Translations under genes and position numbers: made by a program
Shown: one piece after another, positions 37,006 to 44,244 of the stretch
Layout: each line of letters opens with the position of its first letter
Position numbering within the stretch: position 1 is the stretch's first letter
Origin: Stieleria tagensis
GTDB taxonomy: Bacteria; Planctomycetota; Planctomycetia; Pirellulales; Pirellulaceae
Length of the DNA stretch: 64,000 nucleotides
Direction: 5' to 3'
Assembly: GCF_024129865.1 (NCBI RefSeq)
Contig: NZ_JAMYFE010000102.1
Span: forward strand, 1 to 64,000
The notes under the pieces: model-generated
What the model was told of the DNA's origin: nothing
What the model saw: the letters and a program-made list of their open reading frames with translations, nothing else
Databases searched by the model: none

Positions 37006-37779
37006 CTAGCGACGTGAGCGACGACGAACCAACGGCAACAATGCGATGCAGGCGAAACTTAGTATGGTCGTGGGTTCGGGAACCGTGTTCACGATCATTG
37101 AGGTTGATGCCAAGACATTGGAGGTGCCTTTCTCATAGGCCGTCAGTTGGAACGTGTAAGTTCCATTTTGGTTGGCGTTGAATGGGAAACTGCCGTCGTC
37201 AAAGAACTCCATGTTCCAGGAGTTTTGCGCCAGGTTGTTGTCAGCGATTAAATCTTTGTAATCATCATCATCGTCGGCGATATCACCATCGCCGTTGGCT
37301 GTTGAGTTATTGCCAATGGCATGGTCGGCAAGGGATACATTGATTGGGTCGAAACTCTGAAAGTTTGTTCCTGCACTGGGATCAAAATCGATATCGAGCA
37401 GGTAGTCGTACGCATTCAGATTTCCACCGCTGCCATCAAAGCTCGAATTGATCGACCATTCGAAACTCCACTTCGCGGTGCTCGATGAACCGGGAGCGAA
37501 TCCAAATCCGCCAACTTCCGGCTGACCGGACTGGAACGTGTAAGTATCGATGCCGTCGTAGTTGAACGTGTTTTGCGGCTGACCGGTGGCGTCGAATCGG
37601 ACTTTGCCACGCAGTCCCAATTCAATTCCGTTGCTTCGGTCGAGGGTCCAACTGCCGTTGCTCACACCATCCCCAAAAATCACAGCGTTGGTCACTTCGC
37701 CAGCGCAAAGTGACGTGGCGGTCGCGCCAAACGCCAGAAAAACGATCGCAAGAACTAGTTTCTTCACTACCTTCTCCAT
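37006..37779 (-). CDS. PEP-CTERM sorted secreted protein
   Basis: About 257 residues from the ATG at 37779 (MEKVVKKLVLAIVFLAFGAT), a signal peptide. The C-terminus is a PEP-CTERM signal: VPEPTTILSFACIALLPLV followed by RRRSRR, which directs the protein to an exosortase. The middle has an acidic run DGDIADDDDDYKD and many Asn/Gly/Ser residues, as in planctomycete surface or extracellular-matrix proteins. The long open frame extending upstream is probably not translated. Bases 37780-38057 hold no supported gene. Confidence 0.8.
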   Translation of the reverse strand: MEKVVKKLVLAIVFLAFGATATSLCAGEVTNAVIFGDGVSNGSWTLDRSNGIELGLRGKVRFDATGQPQNTFNYDGIDTYTFQSGQPEVGGFGFAPGSSSTAKWSFEWSINSSFDGSGGNLNAYDYLLDIDFDPSAGTNFQSFDPINVSLADHAIGNNSTANGDGDIADDDDDYKDLIADNNLAQNSWNMEFFDDGSFPFNANQNGTYTFQLTAYEKGTSNVLASTSMIVNTVPEPTTILSFACIALLPLVRRRSRR

Positions 37780-38057
37780 TCCAATAAACTGGTTGCAAAA
37801 CGGTTCCCAGACTGTCAAACCGTCTACAACAGCACGGCTTGCCCGGGGGAGGGAGGAAGGATACACCCTCTCAATGGAGCTGAACAGAAGTCCACGACAC
37901 GGAATCGCCCTATCTCTGTTATTTGCCCCGATTTGCCTAGAAGTCCGTCCGCCGGCGAGCGTCGATACACTGATGAATCGCCTTGCTGCAACTGTCACCC
38001 GCAAACGGTGAACGATGCTTTTCGCGATTCCCACCTCCCTCGCTGGCTTTCCCCGAC

Positions 38058-38978
38058 ATGCGAAATCAACGAATTCTGAGTTCCCGGCTGTGTCTTGTGC
38101 CGATCCTGGTGCTGATCTTTGGTTTGAATCAAGACCTGTTGGCTGCCGATGCGGCGGAGATCCAAGTTCAGCGTGACTTGGTCTTTGCCGAAGTCGACGG
38201 GCAGAAACTAAAGTTGGATCTGTACCTGCCAACCGAACACAAGCGACCGCCGTTGGTGGTCTGGATTCACGGCGGCGGATGGCGCGCCGGTTCGAAAAAC
38301 AAGGCATCGATCAAAGCGATTGTGCCGCAGGGCTATGCGTTGGCGAGTATCAGCTACCGCTTCACCGACAAGGCGATCTTTCCGGCTCAGATCTTCGATT
38401 GCAAAGCCGCGATTCGCTGGCTGCGAGCCAATGCCGATCGCTATGGATACTCCGCGGACTGGATCGCGGTTGCCGGCAGTTCCGCTGGTGGCCATTTGGC
38501 GTTGCTGGCGGGTGTCAGTGGTGATGTCGGTTCACTGGAGGGAACTGTGGGCGGAAACTTGGACCAATCGTCGCGAGTCCAAGCGATCATCGACTACTTT
38601 GGCCCCTCGGATTTTGTGCTCCGCGGCAAGACCCAACCGTCGCGGGCCTACACCGACGTGTCCGGCAGTTTTGCGCTGCTGGGCGGACAATCCGGAAGCA
38701 AGCTTGATTCCAAAATCGAACGTGATGCCAGTCCATCCCACTATGTTTCTGCTGATGATCCGCCGCTGTTGATCTTTCACGGCCAGCAAGATCAAGTCGT
38801 TCTGATGGATCAAAGCGAACGGATCAAGCAATGTTACGACGACGCCGGTTTACCCAGCCAATTGGTGGTGCTTGAAGCTGCAGGTCACGGCGGCGGCGTC
38901 TTTTTTCGCGGCCAGCCCCTAAAATCGCTGATCGAATTTCTCGACCAGCAACGCCCTCAAACGGCTGGGGCTCGCTGA
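38058..38978 (+). CDS. Secreted alpha/beta-hydrolase (acetyl-esterase / lipase type)
   Basis: 306 residues from the ATG at 38058 with a signal peptide ([20 protein letters not shown]). The oxyanion loop is [12 protein letters not shown] and the nucleophile is Ser142 in [24 protein letters not shown] holds the acid region, and the late [10 protein letters not shown] holds the probable catalytic His. It belongs to the BD-FAE/hormone-sensitive-lipase group often used for deacetylating polysaccharides. A single gene with no obvious operon partners. Confidence 0.85.
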   Translation: MRNQRILSSRLCLVPILVLIFGLNQDLLAADAAEIQVQRDLVFAEVDGQKLKLDLYLPTEHKRPPLVVWIHGGGWRAGSKNKASIKAIVPQGYALASISYRFTDKAIFPAQIFDCKAAIRWLRANADRYGYSADWIAVAGSSAGGHLALLAGVSGDVGSLEGTVGGNLDQSSRVQAIIDYFGPSDFVLRGKTQPSRAYTDVSGSFALLGGQSGSKLDSKIERDASPSHYVSADDPPLLIFHGQQDQVVLMDQSERIKQCYDDAGLPSQLVVLEAAGHGGGVFFRGQPLKSLIEFLDQQRPQTAGAR

Positions 38979-39113
38979 GACTCGCAGCGCTGGTGATACA
39001 GCTTTCTTCTCAGACCCCGCGCCCTCCCTCGGCGGCCTTTGTGCCAAGAATCGTACGCGTTGCCTGCTCACGGGCCAGCGAACTTAATCTTTGTCAAACA
39101 GAACGATTCTCAA

Positions 39114-40343
39114 ATGCCAAAACCCACCCGGAAGAAGTCGTTTTTTAAACGCATCGTCATCAGTTGCCTGGCCGTCCTGGTTTTCGTTTGCATTGCAGTT
39201 GCCTACGTCCGTTGGCAAGCCGCTCAAGCGTTGGCAGCCCAATTGGAACCGCTGCGCAGTGCTGGTAAGCCGCTGACGATTCTTGAACTTCAACCGCCAG
39301 CTGTCGCCGACGATCAAAATGCCTTTGCCGCTCTTCAAGGCCGGCAAGATGCGTTGCAGCAATATGAGAGTCTGTTGGCGCAGTCGACCAACAACATAGA
39401 AGATGAATCCGAGCTGCGAGCCGCCAAGATCAGTGTGGCCAGAGAGATGTCAAAAAAGTTCCCGAACTTGGTTGATCAGCTGCGGGAATCGGCCAGCCTG
39501 ACTCACTATCAACTGCCGCTTGACTACAACGTCTCACCCACCGCGTTCCAATCGCAACTTCTGCCGCATCTTGGTCAGCCGCGATTGATCGCCCGGGTGC
39601 TGTACAACCATGCCTTGATGTCGCTGGCCGATGGCAAGCCGGATGATGCGGCACGCGACGCCATCGCAATCAATCAGTGGAGTCGGCACGTCGGCAATCA
39701 GCCGTTGCTGGTCTCCGGTTTGGTCGGCTTGGCGGTGCGAGGCATTGCCGCAGAGTTGGCTGCCGAAGTGCTGTATGCCGGCGGCAGCGAAATGGAGCTG
39801 CGACAGCAGATGATCAACCAAATCGGTGATGAATCGGGCCTGTTATCGGGTTACATCAAAACACTCGATGGCGAACGCGCGTTCGGGATTGCTTCGTACC
39901 AAGCAATTGATAGCCTGCTCCGGCGCGGTCAACGCATGATGGAGGACCAGCAACAGTACCTCGCGGCGATTGAGAACTTTCAGACCTTAGCTGGCGAGCC
40001 CAGTGGAATCGCACCCCACTCCACCCGGCCGCCGCTGGGAATGGCCGCGCTGGTCGTTCCGGCGTTGGAATCCAGTTTGAGCGCGGTCCGCAGCCAACAA
40101 GCAAGATCCCGAGCCCTGCAGATCCTAGCCGCCTGGCAAGACCAAGGTGGCGAGCAAGACCAAGACGTCCTACAGATGGGGCTTCCGCCAGCGATCACAA
40201 CCGACCCTTTCAACGGCGAATCGATGAAGACCCGCCCGATCAATGAAACCATCAGTGTCTATTCCGTCGGCAACGATGGAGTAGACGACGGAGGAAACGT
40301 CATCGATGGGGTGGATGTCGGCATCACCGCGCCACCGAAGTGA
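39114..40343 (+). CDS. Membrane-anchored planctomycete protein of unknown function
   Basis: About 409 residues from the ATG at 39114. A basic N-terminus (KPTRKKSFFKR) precedes one hydrophobic helix (IVISCLAVLVFVCIAVAYV). The remaining part is helical and Gln/Ala-rich, without recognisable motif. The C-terminus reads NETISVYSVGNDGVDDGG, a tail frequent in planctomycete proteins that follow a pilin-like helix. Function not recognised. Its stop lies 79 bp before the 3' end of the tRNA gene. Confidence 0.7.
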   Translation: MPKPTRKKSFFKRIVISCLAVLVFVCIAVAYVRWQAAQALAAQLEPLRSAGKPLTILELQPPAVADDQNAFAALQGRQDALQQYESLLAQSTNNIEDESELRAAKISVAREMSKKFPNLVDQLRESASLTHYQLPLDYNVSPTAFQSQLLPHLGQPRLIARVLYNHALMSLADGKPDDAARDAIAINQWSRHVGNQPLLVSGLVGLAVRGIAAELAAEVLYAGGSEMELRQQMINQIGDESGLLSGYIKTLDGERAFGIASYQAIDSLLRRGQRMMEDQQQYLAAIENFQTLAGEPSGIAPHSTRPPLGMAALVVPALESSLSAVRSQQARSRALQILAAWQDQGGEQDQDVLQMGLPPAITTDPFNGESMKTRPINETISVYSVGNDGVDDGGNVIDGVDVGITAPPK

Positions 40344-40420
40344 CCGAATTCAAAGTCCCCCCTCAAGCGGTCGCAAGTTGGTGTGGAGGATTGATCCGAC
40401 TGGAGGACACACCGTCACCC

Positions 40421-40496
<76 letters not shown>

Positions 40497-40514
40497 GACG
40501 TTATTTTTTTCATT

Positions 40515-40536
40515 GGTATACCCGTCCGGTAGACCC
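40515..40536 (+). promoter_or_regulatory. Two 9-bp integrase arm-type sites next to attL
   Basis: GGTATACCC at 40515-40523 and GGTAGACCC (one change) at 40528-40536. The same 9-mer occurs in tandem, inverted, at 40680-40697 and near the right end at 56827-56843. TATACC here is also the only -10-like word at a suitable distance for the leftward tRNA, so the site may double as its promoter; this is inference. Confidence 0.6.
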
Positions 40537-40570
40537 GCCACCCGGAAAACAGGTAGCATGAAAGGACTTC

Positions 40571-40623
40571 GCCGGTCGTGGGGACCGGCAAAGCCCGCAC
40601 ATCACTCGAAAGTAAGGTTCGAG
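40571..40623. repeat. Two short palindromes in the left end
   Basis: GCCGGTC/GACCGGC with a 5-nt loop at 40571-40589, and CTCGAA/TTCGAG with a 7-nt loop at 40605-40623. Both lie in the non-coding 230 bp between attL and the integrase gene. They resemble in style the palindrome array at 52.0-52.65 kb. Confidence 0.6.
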
Positions 40624-40679
40624 CAATGCTCCCGAAGTTTATCTGGCTGGCTCTCTGTCGGCAATGTCCGCGATCGCAC

Positions 40680-40697
40680 GGGTATACCGGGTATACC
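40680..40697 (-). promoter_or_regulatory. Tandem 9-bp arm-type sites, inverted orientation
   Basis: GGGTATACC twice without spacer (40680-40688, 40689-40697). The 18-bp stretch 40681-40698 is the exact reverse complement of 56826-56843, so the element carries an 18-bp subterminal inverted repeat. Also close to the integrase start, suggesting self-regulation. Confidence 0.65.
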
Positions 40698-40699
40698 GA

Positions 40700-40721
40700 A
40701 ACCTCACGCCGGCGTGAGGTT
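40700..40721. promoter_or_regulatory. 22-bp perfect palindrome over the integrase ribosome-binding site
   Basis: Arms AACCTCACGCC and GGCGTGAGGTT, followed 5 bp later by the integrase ATG at 40727. The only Shine-Dalgarno-like word (TGAGG, 40715-40719) lies inside the right arm, so an mRNA hairpin would hide it; alternatively this is a protein-binding operator. Confidence 0.65.
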
Positions 40722-40726
40722 CTGCG

Positions 40727-41902
40727 ATGAGCGTCAAGAGAGGAACCACCAAACCCAAGAAGCCGCACGCTGACTTTCCCCTAACGCCGAACGGCTGCGG
40801 CCAATGGTCGAAGAAGATCAAGGGCAAGGTTTACTACTTCGGCGCGTGGGATGACCCTGACGCGGCACTGCGGCGATACTTGGCCGAAAAAGATTCGCTC
40901 CTAGCCGGCGTGCAGCCGACGAAGGCGAACGGCACCGGAACTGTTGGCTGGCTCTGTAATACGTTCATGAACGCCAAGGAGCAACAGGTAAAAGATGGCG
41001 ATTTGTCCCAGCGAACGCTGAACAACTACCACTTAGCCTGCAAGGCAATTGCGGCACACTTCGGAAAAGGGCGACCGCTCAACACGCTGGGGCCGGCGGA
41101 CTTCGCGAACATGCGAGCAAAATTCCCCAAGAACTGGGGCCCTGTCTCAGTCAACACTCGGATCACATCTGTTTCCGCTGTTTTTAAGTATGCCTACGAC
41201 AGCGGCGCTGTGCCGAATCGAATCAATCTCGGCTTGAACTTCAAACGGGTAAGCCAAAAACGATTGCGACTTCATGCTGCGGAAAAGCCATCGAAGTATT
41301 TCACCGCTGCCGAAGTTCACCAGCTGATCGATGCGTCTCCAGTTCAGCTCAAAGCAATGATCTTGCTTTGCCTAAATGCTGGTTATGGTCCGGCGGATTG
41401 TGGCAGGCTTCGGATCAGTGACATCGACTTCAAACGAAACTGGATTTCCGGCTTACGTGAAAAAACCGCCATCGCTCGCGCGGCGTGGCTCTGGCCTGAG
41501 ACGATGTCGGCCATCAACAAAGCAATTCAATCACGCCCATCGCCTCGTCGCGACGAGTGGTCCGACTTGGTTTTCGTCACTCGAAACCGCAAGCCATGGC
41601 ATCTTGATGGCGATAAAAGCTACCCCATTCAGCAGGCATTCAAAAAAGCCGCTGAGACCGCTGGGGTTTATCGAAAGGGTGTCGGCATCTATGCAATGCG
41701 GCATGTTCTCGAGACGGAAGGCGGCACCGATCAAGTGGCGATCAATCACGTCATGGGGCACATTGATCCGTCGATGGCCGGCACCTATCGTGAATCGGTT
41801 GACGGCAAGCGAATTAAGCAAGTCTGTCAACGTGTCCGCAAGTGGTTCCAAGCCGGCAAGCCGAAAGCCAAAAGCACCGCCAAGAAACGGGGTGCGAAAT
41901 GA
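40727..41902 (+). CDS. int: Tyrosine recombinase (integrase)
   Basis: 391 residues. The N-terminal part carries a SAM-like core-binding domain (about 60-165), and the catalytic domain follows from about 190. The box II arginine is Arg325 (YAMRHVLE), then His341/His345 (HVMGH) and the nucleophile Tyr354 (GTYRES). At box I, where TGxR is expected, the protein reads NAGYGPADCGRLR: the usual arginine falls at Gly221. The same GYG/GFG-x-x-D spelling appears, as I recall, in other planctomycete integrases. The gene is adjacent to attL and overlaps the next gene by 4 nt. It integrates and excises the element at tRNA-Arg. Confidence 0.9.
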   Translation: MSVKRGTTKPKKPHADFPLTPNGCGQWSKKIKGKVYYFGAWDDPDAALRRYLAEKDSLLAGVQPTKANGTGTVGWLCNTFMNAKEQQVKDGDLSQRTLNNYHLACKAIAAHFGKGRPLNTLGPADFANMRAKFPKNWGPVSVNTRITSVSAVFKYAYDSGAVPNRINLGLNFKRVSQKRLRLHAAEKPSKYFTAAEVHQLIDASPVQLKAMILLCLNAGYGPADCGRLRISDIDFKRNWISGLREKTAIARAAWLWPETMSAINKAIQSRPSPRRDEWSDLVFVTRNRKPWHLDGDKSYPIQQAFKKAAETAGVYRKGVGIYAMRHVLETEGGTDQVAINHVMGHIDPSMAGTYRESVDGKRIKQVCQRVRKWFQAGKPKAKSTAKKRGAK

Positions 41903-42567
41903 GCGAGTACTGCCCAGTCAGAAACGGCGTGAAACCGATCGCCGGAGATCTAGAACATTTCGCTAATTTAGACGGTATTGAGATTATCGAGCTATGCCGC
42001 TCGGAACGCTATGACGGTCTTTGCAGCAGGCTTACATGCTCAGCGACCACCCATTCTTTTATTCGGTACGACATCAATGGAGGTTCAGCATTTGACCAGA
42101 GCCGCAACCTCTTTGACCTTTTGATTGAGTGGCTGATGTTCAACCATCGTGCCGAGGTTGCTCGCCAGTTGCGAACTGATTTTTCGGAGCTGCGACAAGC
42201 TGTATTTCTTTGGGAAGATGAGGCACGAACAAAACTAGCGACTCTTGAAACCGACAAGATTAACGCACCCAACATCCGAGGTAATCTTGAATGGTTGCTG
42301 GGTCAACCAATGCACCGTTGGTACGCGGAGATCCACCAACTTGCAACCGAGCTACTAAAGTTCCTTCGACACCTGGAAACTTCACTAACGGCAGCGACTA
42401 GCGAAACGATCGACACCTACACGGCAAAAGCCTTGTTGGGTACGAAATCAAACGCATCTTTACAGCGATGGGCCAAGGCGGCAGGCGTGCAATCTGTCAG
42501 CCGGGGATGCTGGAAACGCGATGACATCGAGCGGATTCGGGCCATCCGTGAAACCTCGAACGACTAG
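41899..42567 (+). CDS. HTH protein downstream of integrase
   Basis: 222 residues from the ATG at 41899, which overlaps the integrase stop by 4 nt (ATGA). Residues 1-150 are not recognised (HSFIRYDINGGSAFDQSRN; NHRAEVARQLRTDFSEL; helical afterwards). The C-terminal 45 residues look like a MerR/AlpA-type DNA-binding helix pair (YTAKALLGTKSNASLQRWAK then AAGVQSVSRG-CWKRDDIER). Possibly a regulator or a recombination accessory factor coupled to the integrase. Confidence 0.7.
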   Translation: MSEYCPVRNGVKPIAGDLEHFANLDGIEIIELCRSERYDGLCSRLTCSATTHSFIRYDINGGSAFDQSRNLFDLLIEWLMFNHRAEVARQLRTDFSELRQAVFLWEDEARTKLATLETDKINAPNIRGNLEWLLGQPMHRWYAEIHQLATELLKFLRHLETSLTAATSETIDTYTAKALLGTKSNASLQRWAKAAGVQSVSRGCWKRDDIERIRAIRETSND

Positions 42568-42677
42568 TTAGTTTCACTCGTTTCACGGTTTGAAAAACAC
42601 GCTGGAACCGCGAATCGCAATCGATAACCTGACGAAAGCCAGTGGTAATCAACCGCAAACTTTCGAGAGGTTTTCTT

Positions 42678-42926
42678 ATGCGTGATCTGCAATTGCACAC
42701 CGTCGATGAGGTGGCCGACATCCTTCGGACCCATCGCGAAACCGTCCGCCAATGGATTGTCGCCGGCGAACTGGAGGGTACGCCAATGGGACGCGGCAAG
42801 GTTCGTCGCAAGTGGCTTGTGAGCGACGAAGCACTGCGGAAGTTCGTCCAGTATCGCACCGAGGCGGCACAGCCGGGACCGAAGCGAAAGCCGGCACCCC
42901 AGGCGTCCGGCAAGCAATGGGTCTAA
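42678..42926 (+). CDS. Excisionase-like HTH_17 protein
   Basis: 82 residues from the ATG at 42678, with GAGAGG seven bases upstream. Winged MerR-like helix-turn-helix: LHTVDEVADILRTHRETVRQ followed by WIVAGELEGTPMGRGKVRRK, the layout of the helix-turn-helix 17 (excisionase/AlpA) family. Basic C-terminal tail (GPKRKPAPQ). Likely the recombination directionality factor or an early regulator. An ATG at 42642 would add 12 residues but has no ribosome-binding site. Confidence 0.78.
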   Translation: MRDLQLHTVDEVADILRTHRETVRQWIVAGELEGTPMGRGKVRRKWLVSDEALRKFVQYRTEAAQPGPKRKPAPQASGKQWV

Positions 42927-43005
42927 ATGCACAACGCCCAACCATGGCGAAATGGCTGGGCGTCGCGACTTTCTTTTTACAACTCCACGGACACGGAGCA
43001 CTTCT

Positions 43006-43353
43006 ATGTTAGCGAATTCCCATCAAGCAGACCAGCCAAATCTATTTGATTCCGGGGGCGCGGCAAAAGCCACCAAGGCTGCGGCCTACGCCGACGCCAA
43101 ACCGAAGATGCCAGAACGTAGGCAGCAGGCACTCGAGCTACTGGCCAACGCCGGCGATGACGGGCTGACCCGTCACCAGCTAGCCGACGAAATGGACATT
43201 CCGTTGTCATCGGCCTGCCCGCTCGCACTGCAAATCTTGCGGGCCCAATTGGCGGTTGAGACCGGTGAAAAACGGCTGACACCGATGGGGAAACCCGCTG
43301 CAGTGTTTGTGATCACGCCGGCCGGTCGCGATGAACTGGGGGCGGGCCAATGA
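43006..43353 (+). CDS. Small winged-helix protein
   Basis: 115 residues from the ATG at 43006 (ACGGAG lies about ten bases upstream). After a polar, Ala-rich N-terminus comes a winged-helix-like segment: RRQQALELLANAGDDGLTRH, QLADEMDIPLSSACPLALQI, then the wing KRLTPMGKPAAVFVITPAG. The pattern is that of a DNA-binding small phage protein. Its stop overlaps the next start by 4 nt. Confidence 0.7.
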   Translation: MLANSHQADQPNLFDSGGAAKATKAAAYADAKPKMPERRQQALELLANAGDDGLTRHQLADEMDIPLSSACPLALQILRAQLAVETGEKRLTPMGKPAAVFVITPAGRDELGAGQ

Positions 43354-43946
43354 ACCAACAGCTATCACTCGAAACGCTCGCTGTTCAAATCAATGAGCAG
43401 CACTCCCAAGCGACCAACCACGCCAGGACGGCGATTGAGCATGCCAGGCACGCCGGTGAGCTACTGATCGAGGCCAAGGCGAGCGTCCCTCATGGCCAAT
43501 GGCTGGAATGGCTTAGGAAAAATTGTTCTGTATCGGGCCGACAGGCACAGCGATACATGAAGGTTGCCGCCAACTGGGAACGGATCAGCAAATGCGACGC
43601 GGCGTCGTTTTTGACAATTGATCAGTCGATCCGGCATGCACCAGCTGCCGACCAGGATCAGGTTTACCGCACTGACAAACTCTTTGCCGAAGCCCAGCAA
43701 TTCGCGGATGAGCTTGATTCGAAAATCGACTCTGCGGAAACGATTGACGAGCTATCCTTGCTGCTGGAACTGGCGGAAAGAACGTCTCTCAGTATCGCCG
43801 CAACTCGAATCGACATTGAATCAGGGGCCGGGCGTTATCTCAACTCACTGACGCCCGCAGAACGACGCTTTGTCTTGACGGCCATCGATCAAGACACCGG
43901 CTATACCAAAGCCGACTGGGAACGTGTGCGGAGGGCAAATCGATGA
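43350..43946 (+). CDS. DUF3102 family phage protein
   Basis: 198 residues. The DUF3102 signature is clear at residues about 30-75: ARHAGELLIEAKASVPHGQW, LEWLRKNCSVSGRQAQRYMK, VAANWERI. The C-terminal half is helical and acidic. DUF3102 proteins are common in phages and plasmids, and their function is unknown. Overlaps both neighbours by 4 nt, in the early block. Confidence 0.85.
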   Translation: MNQQLSLETLAVQINEQHSQATNHARTAIEHARHAGELLIEAKASVPHGQWLEWLRKNCSVSGRQAQRYMKVAANWERISKCDAASFLTIDQSIRHAPAADQDQVYRTDKLFAEAQQFADELDSKIDSAETIDELSLLLELAERTSLSIAATRIDIESGAGRYLNSLTPAERRFVLTAIDQDTGYTKADWERVRRANR

Positions 43947-44035
43947 ATGGATTCGAGCCCCTTGTTTTGGCGTTCATCGCCGCCGTCAGTGAGTTCGGTC
44001 TGCACTGGATCCTGCGATGGAGGGCCGTTCAATGA
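43943..44035 (+). CDS. 30-residue membrane-type ORF in the overlapping early block
   Basis: Starts at the ATG overlapping the DUF3102 stop (43943) and ends in a TGA overlapping the next ATG (44032). It encodes one hydrophobic segment (FEPLVLAFIAAVSEFGLHWI) followed by a basic end (LRWRAVQ). Overlaps of 4 nt on both sides make translation likely; function unknown. Confidence 0.5.
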   Translation: MNGFEPLVLAFIAAVSEFGLHWILRWRAVQ

Positions 44036-44244
44036 ACGAAACCTACCTGATCGTAGACGTCCGCAATGGTGGCATCGATGGCTACTACTTCTCCCTGGAT
44101 GACGCCCAGCGGATCCGACGCTACGCAGCGTCAGAGGTTGGTCACGATGACCTAATTGTGGTTCGCGTCACGGGCGACCGCTGCCCGCCGATTGGTGACC
44201 GGTGCTTTCTTTCCAACAGAATTGGAGGGTTGAGCAATGAGTGA
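44032..44244 (+). CDS. Small hypothetical protein
   Basis: 70 residues from the ATG at 44032 (an in-frame ATG at 44017 is also available). Alternating beta-type sequence (ETYLIVDVRNGGIDGYYFSL then DDAQRIRR), no recognised family. Overlaps the primase-helicase start by 8 nt, and GGAGG inside its 3' end serves that next gene. Confidence 0.6.
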   Translation: MNETYLIVDVRNGGIDGYYFSLDDAQRIRRYAASEVGHDDLIVVRVTGDRCPPIGDRCFLSNRIGGLSNE

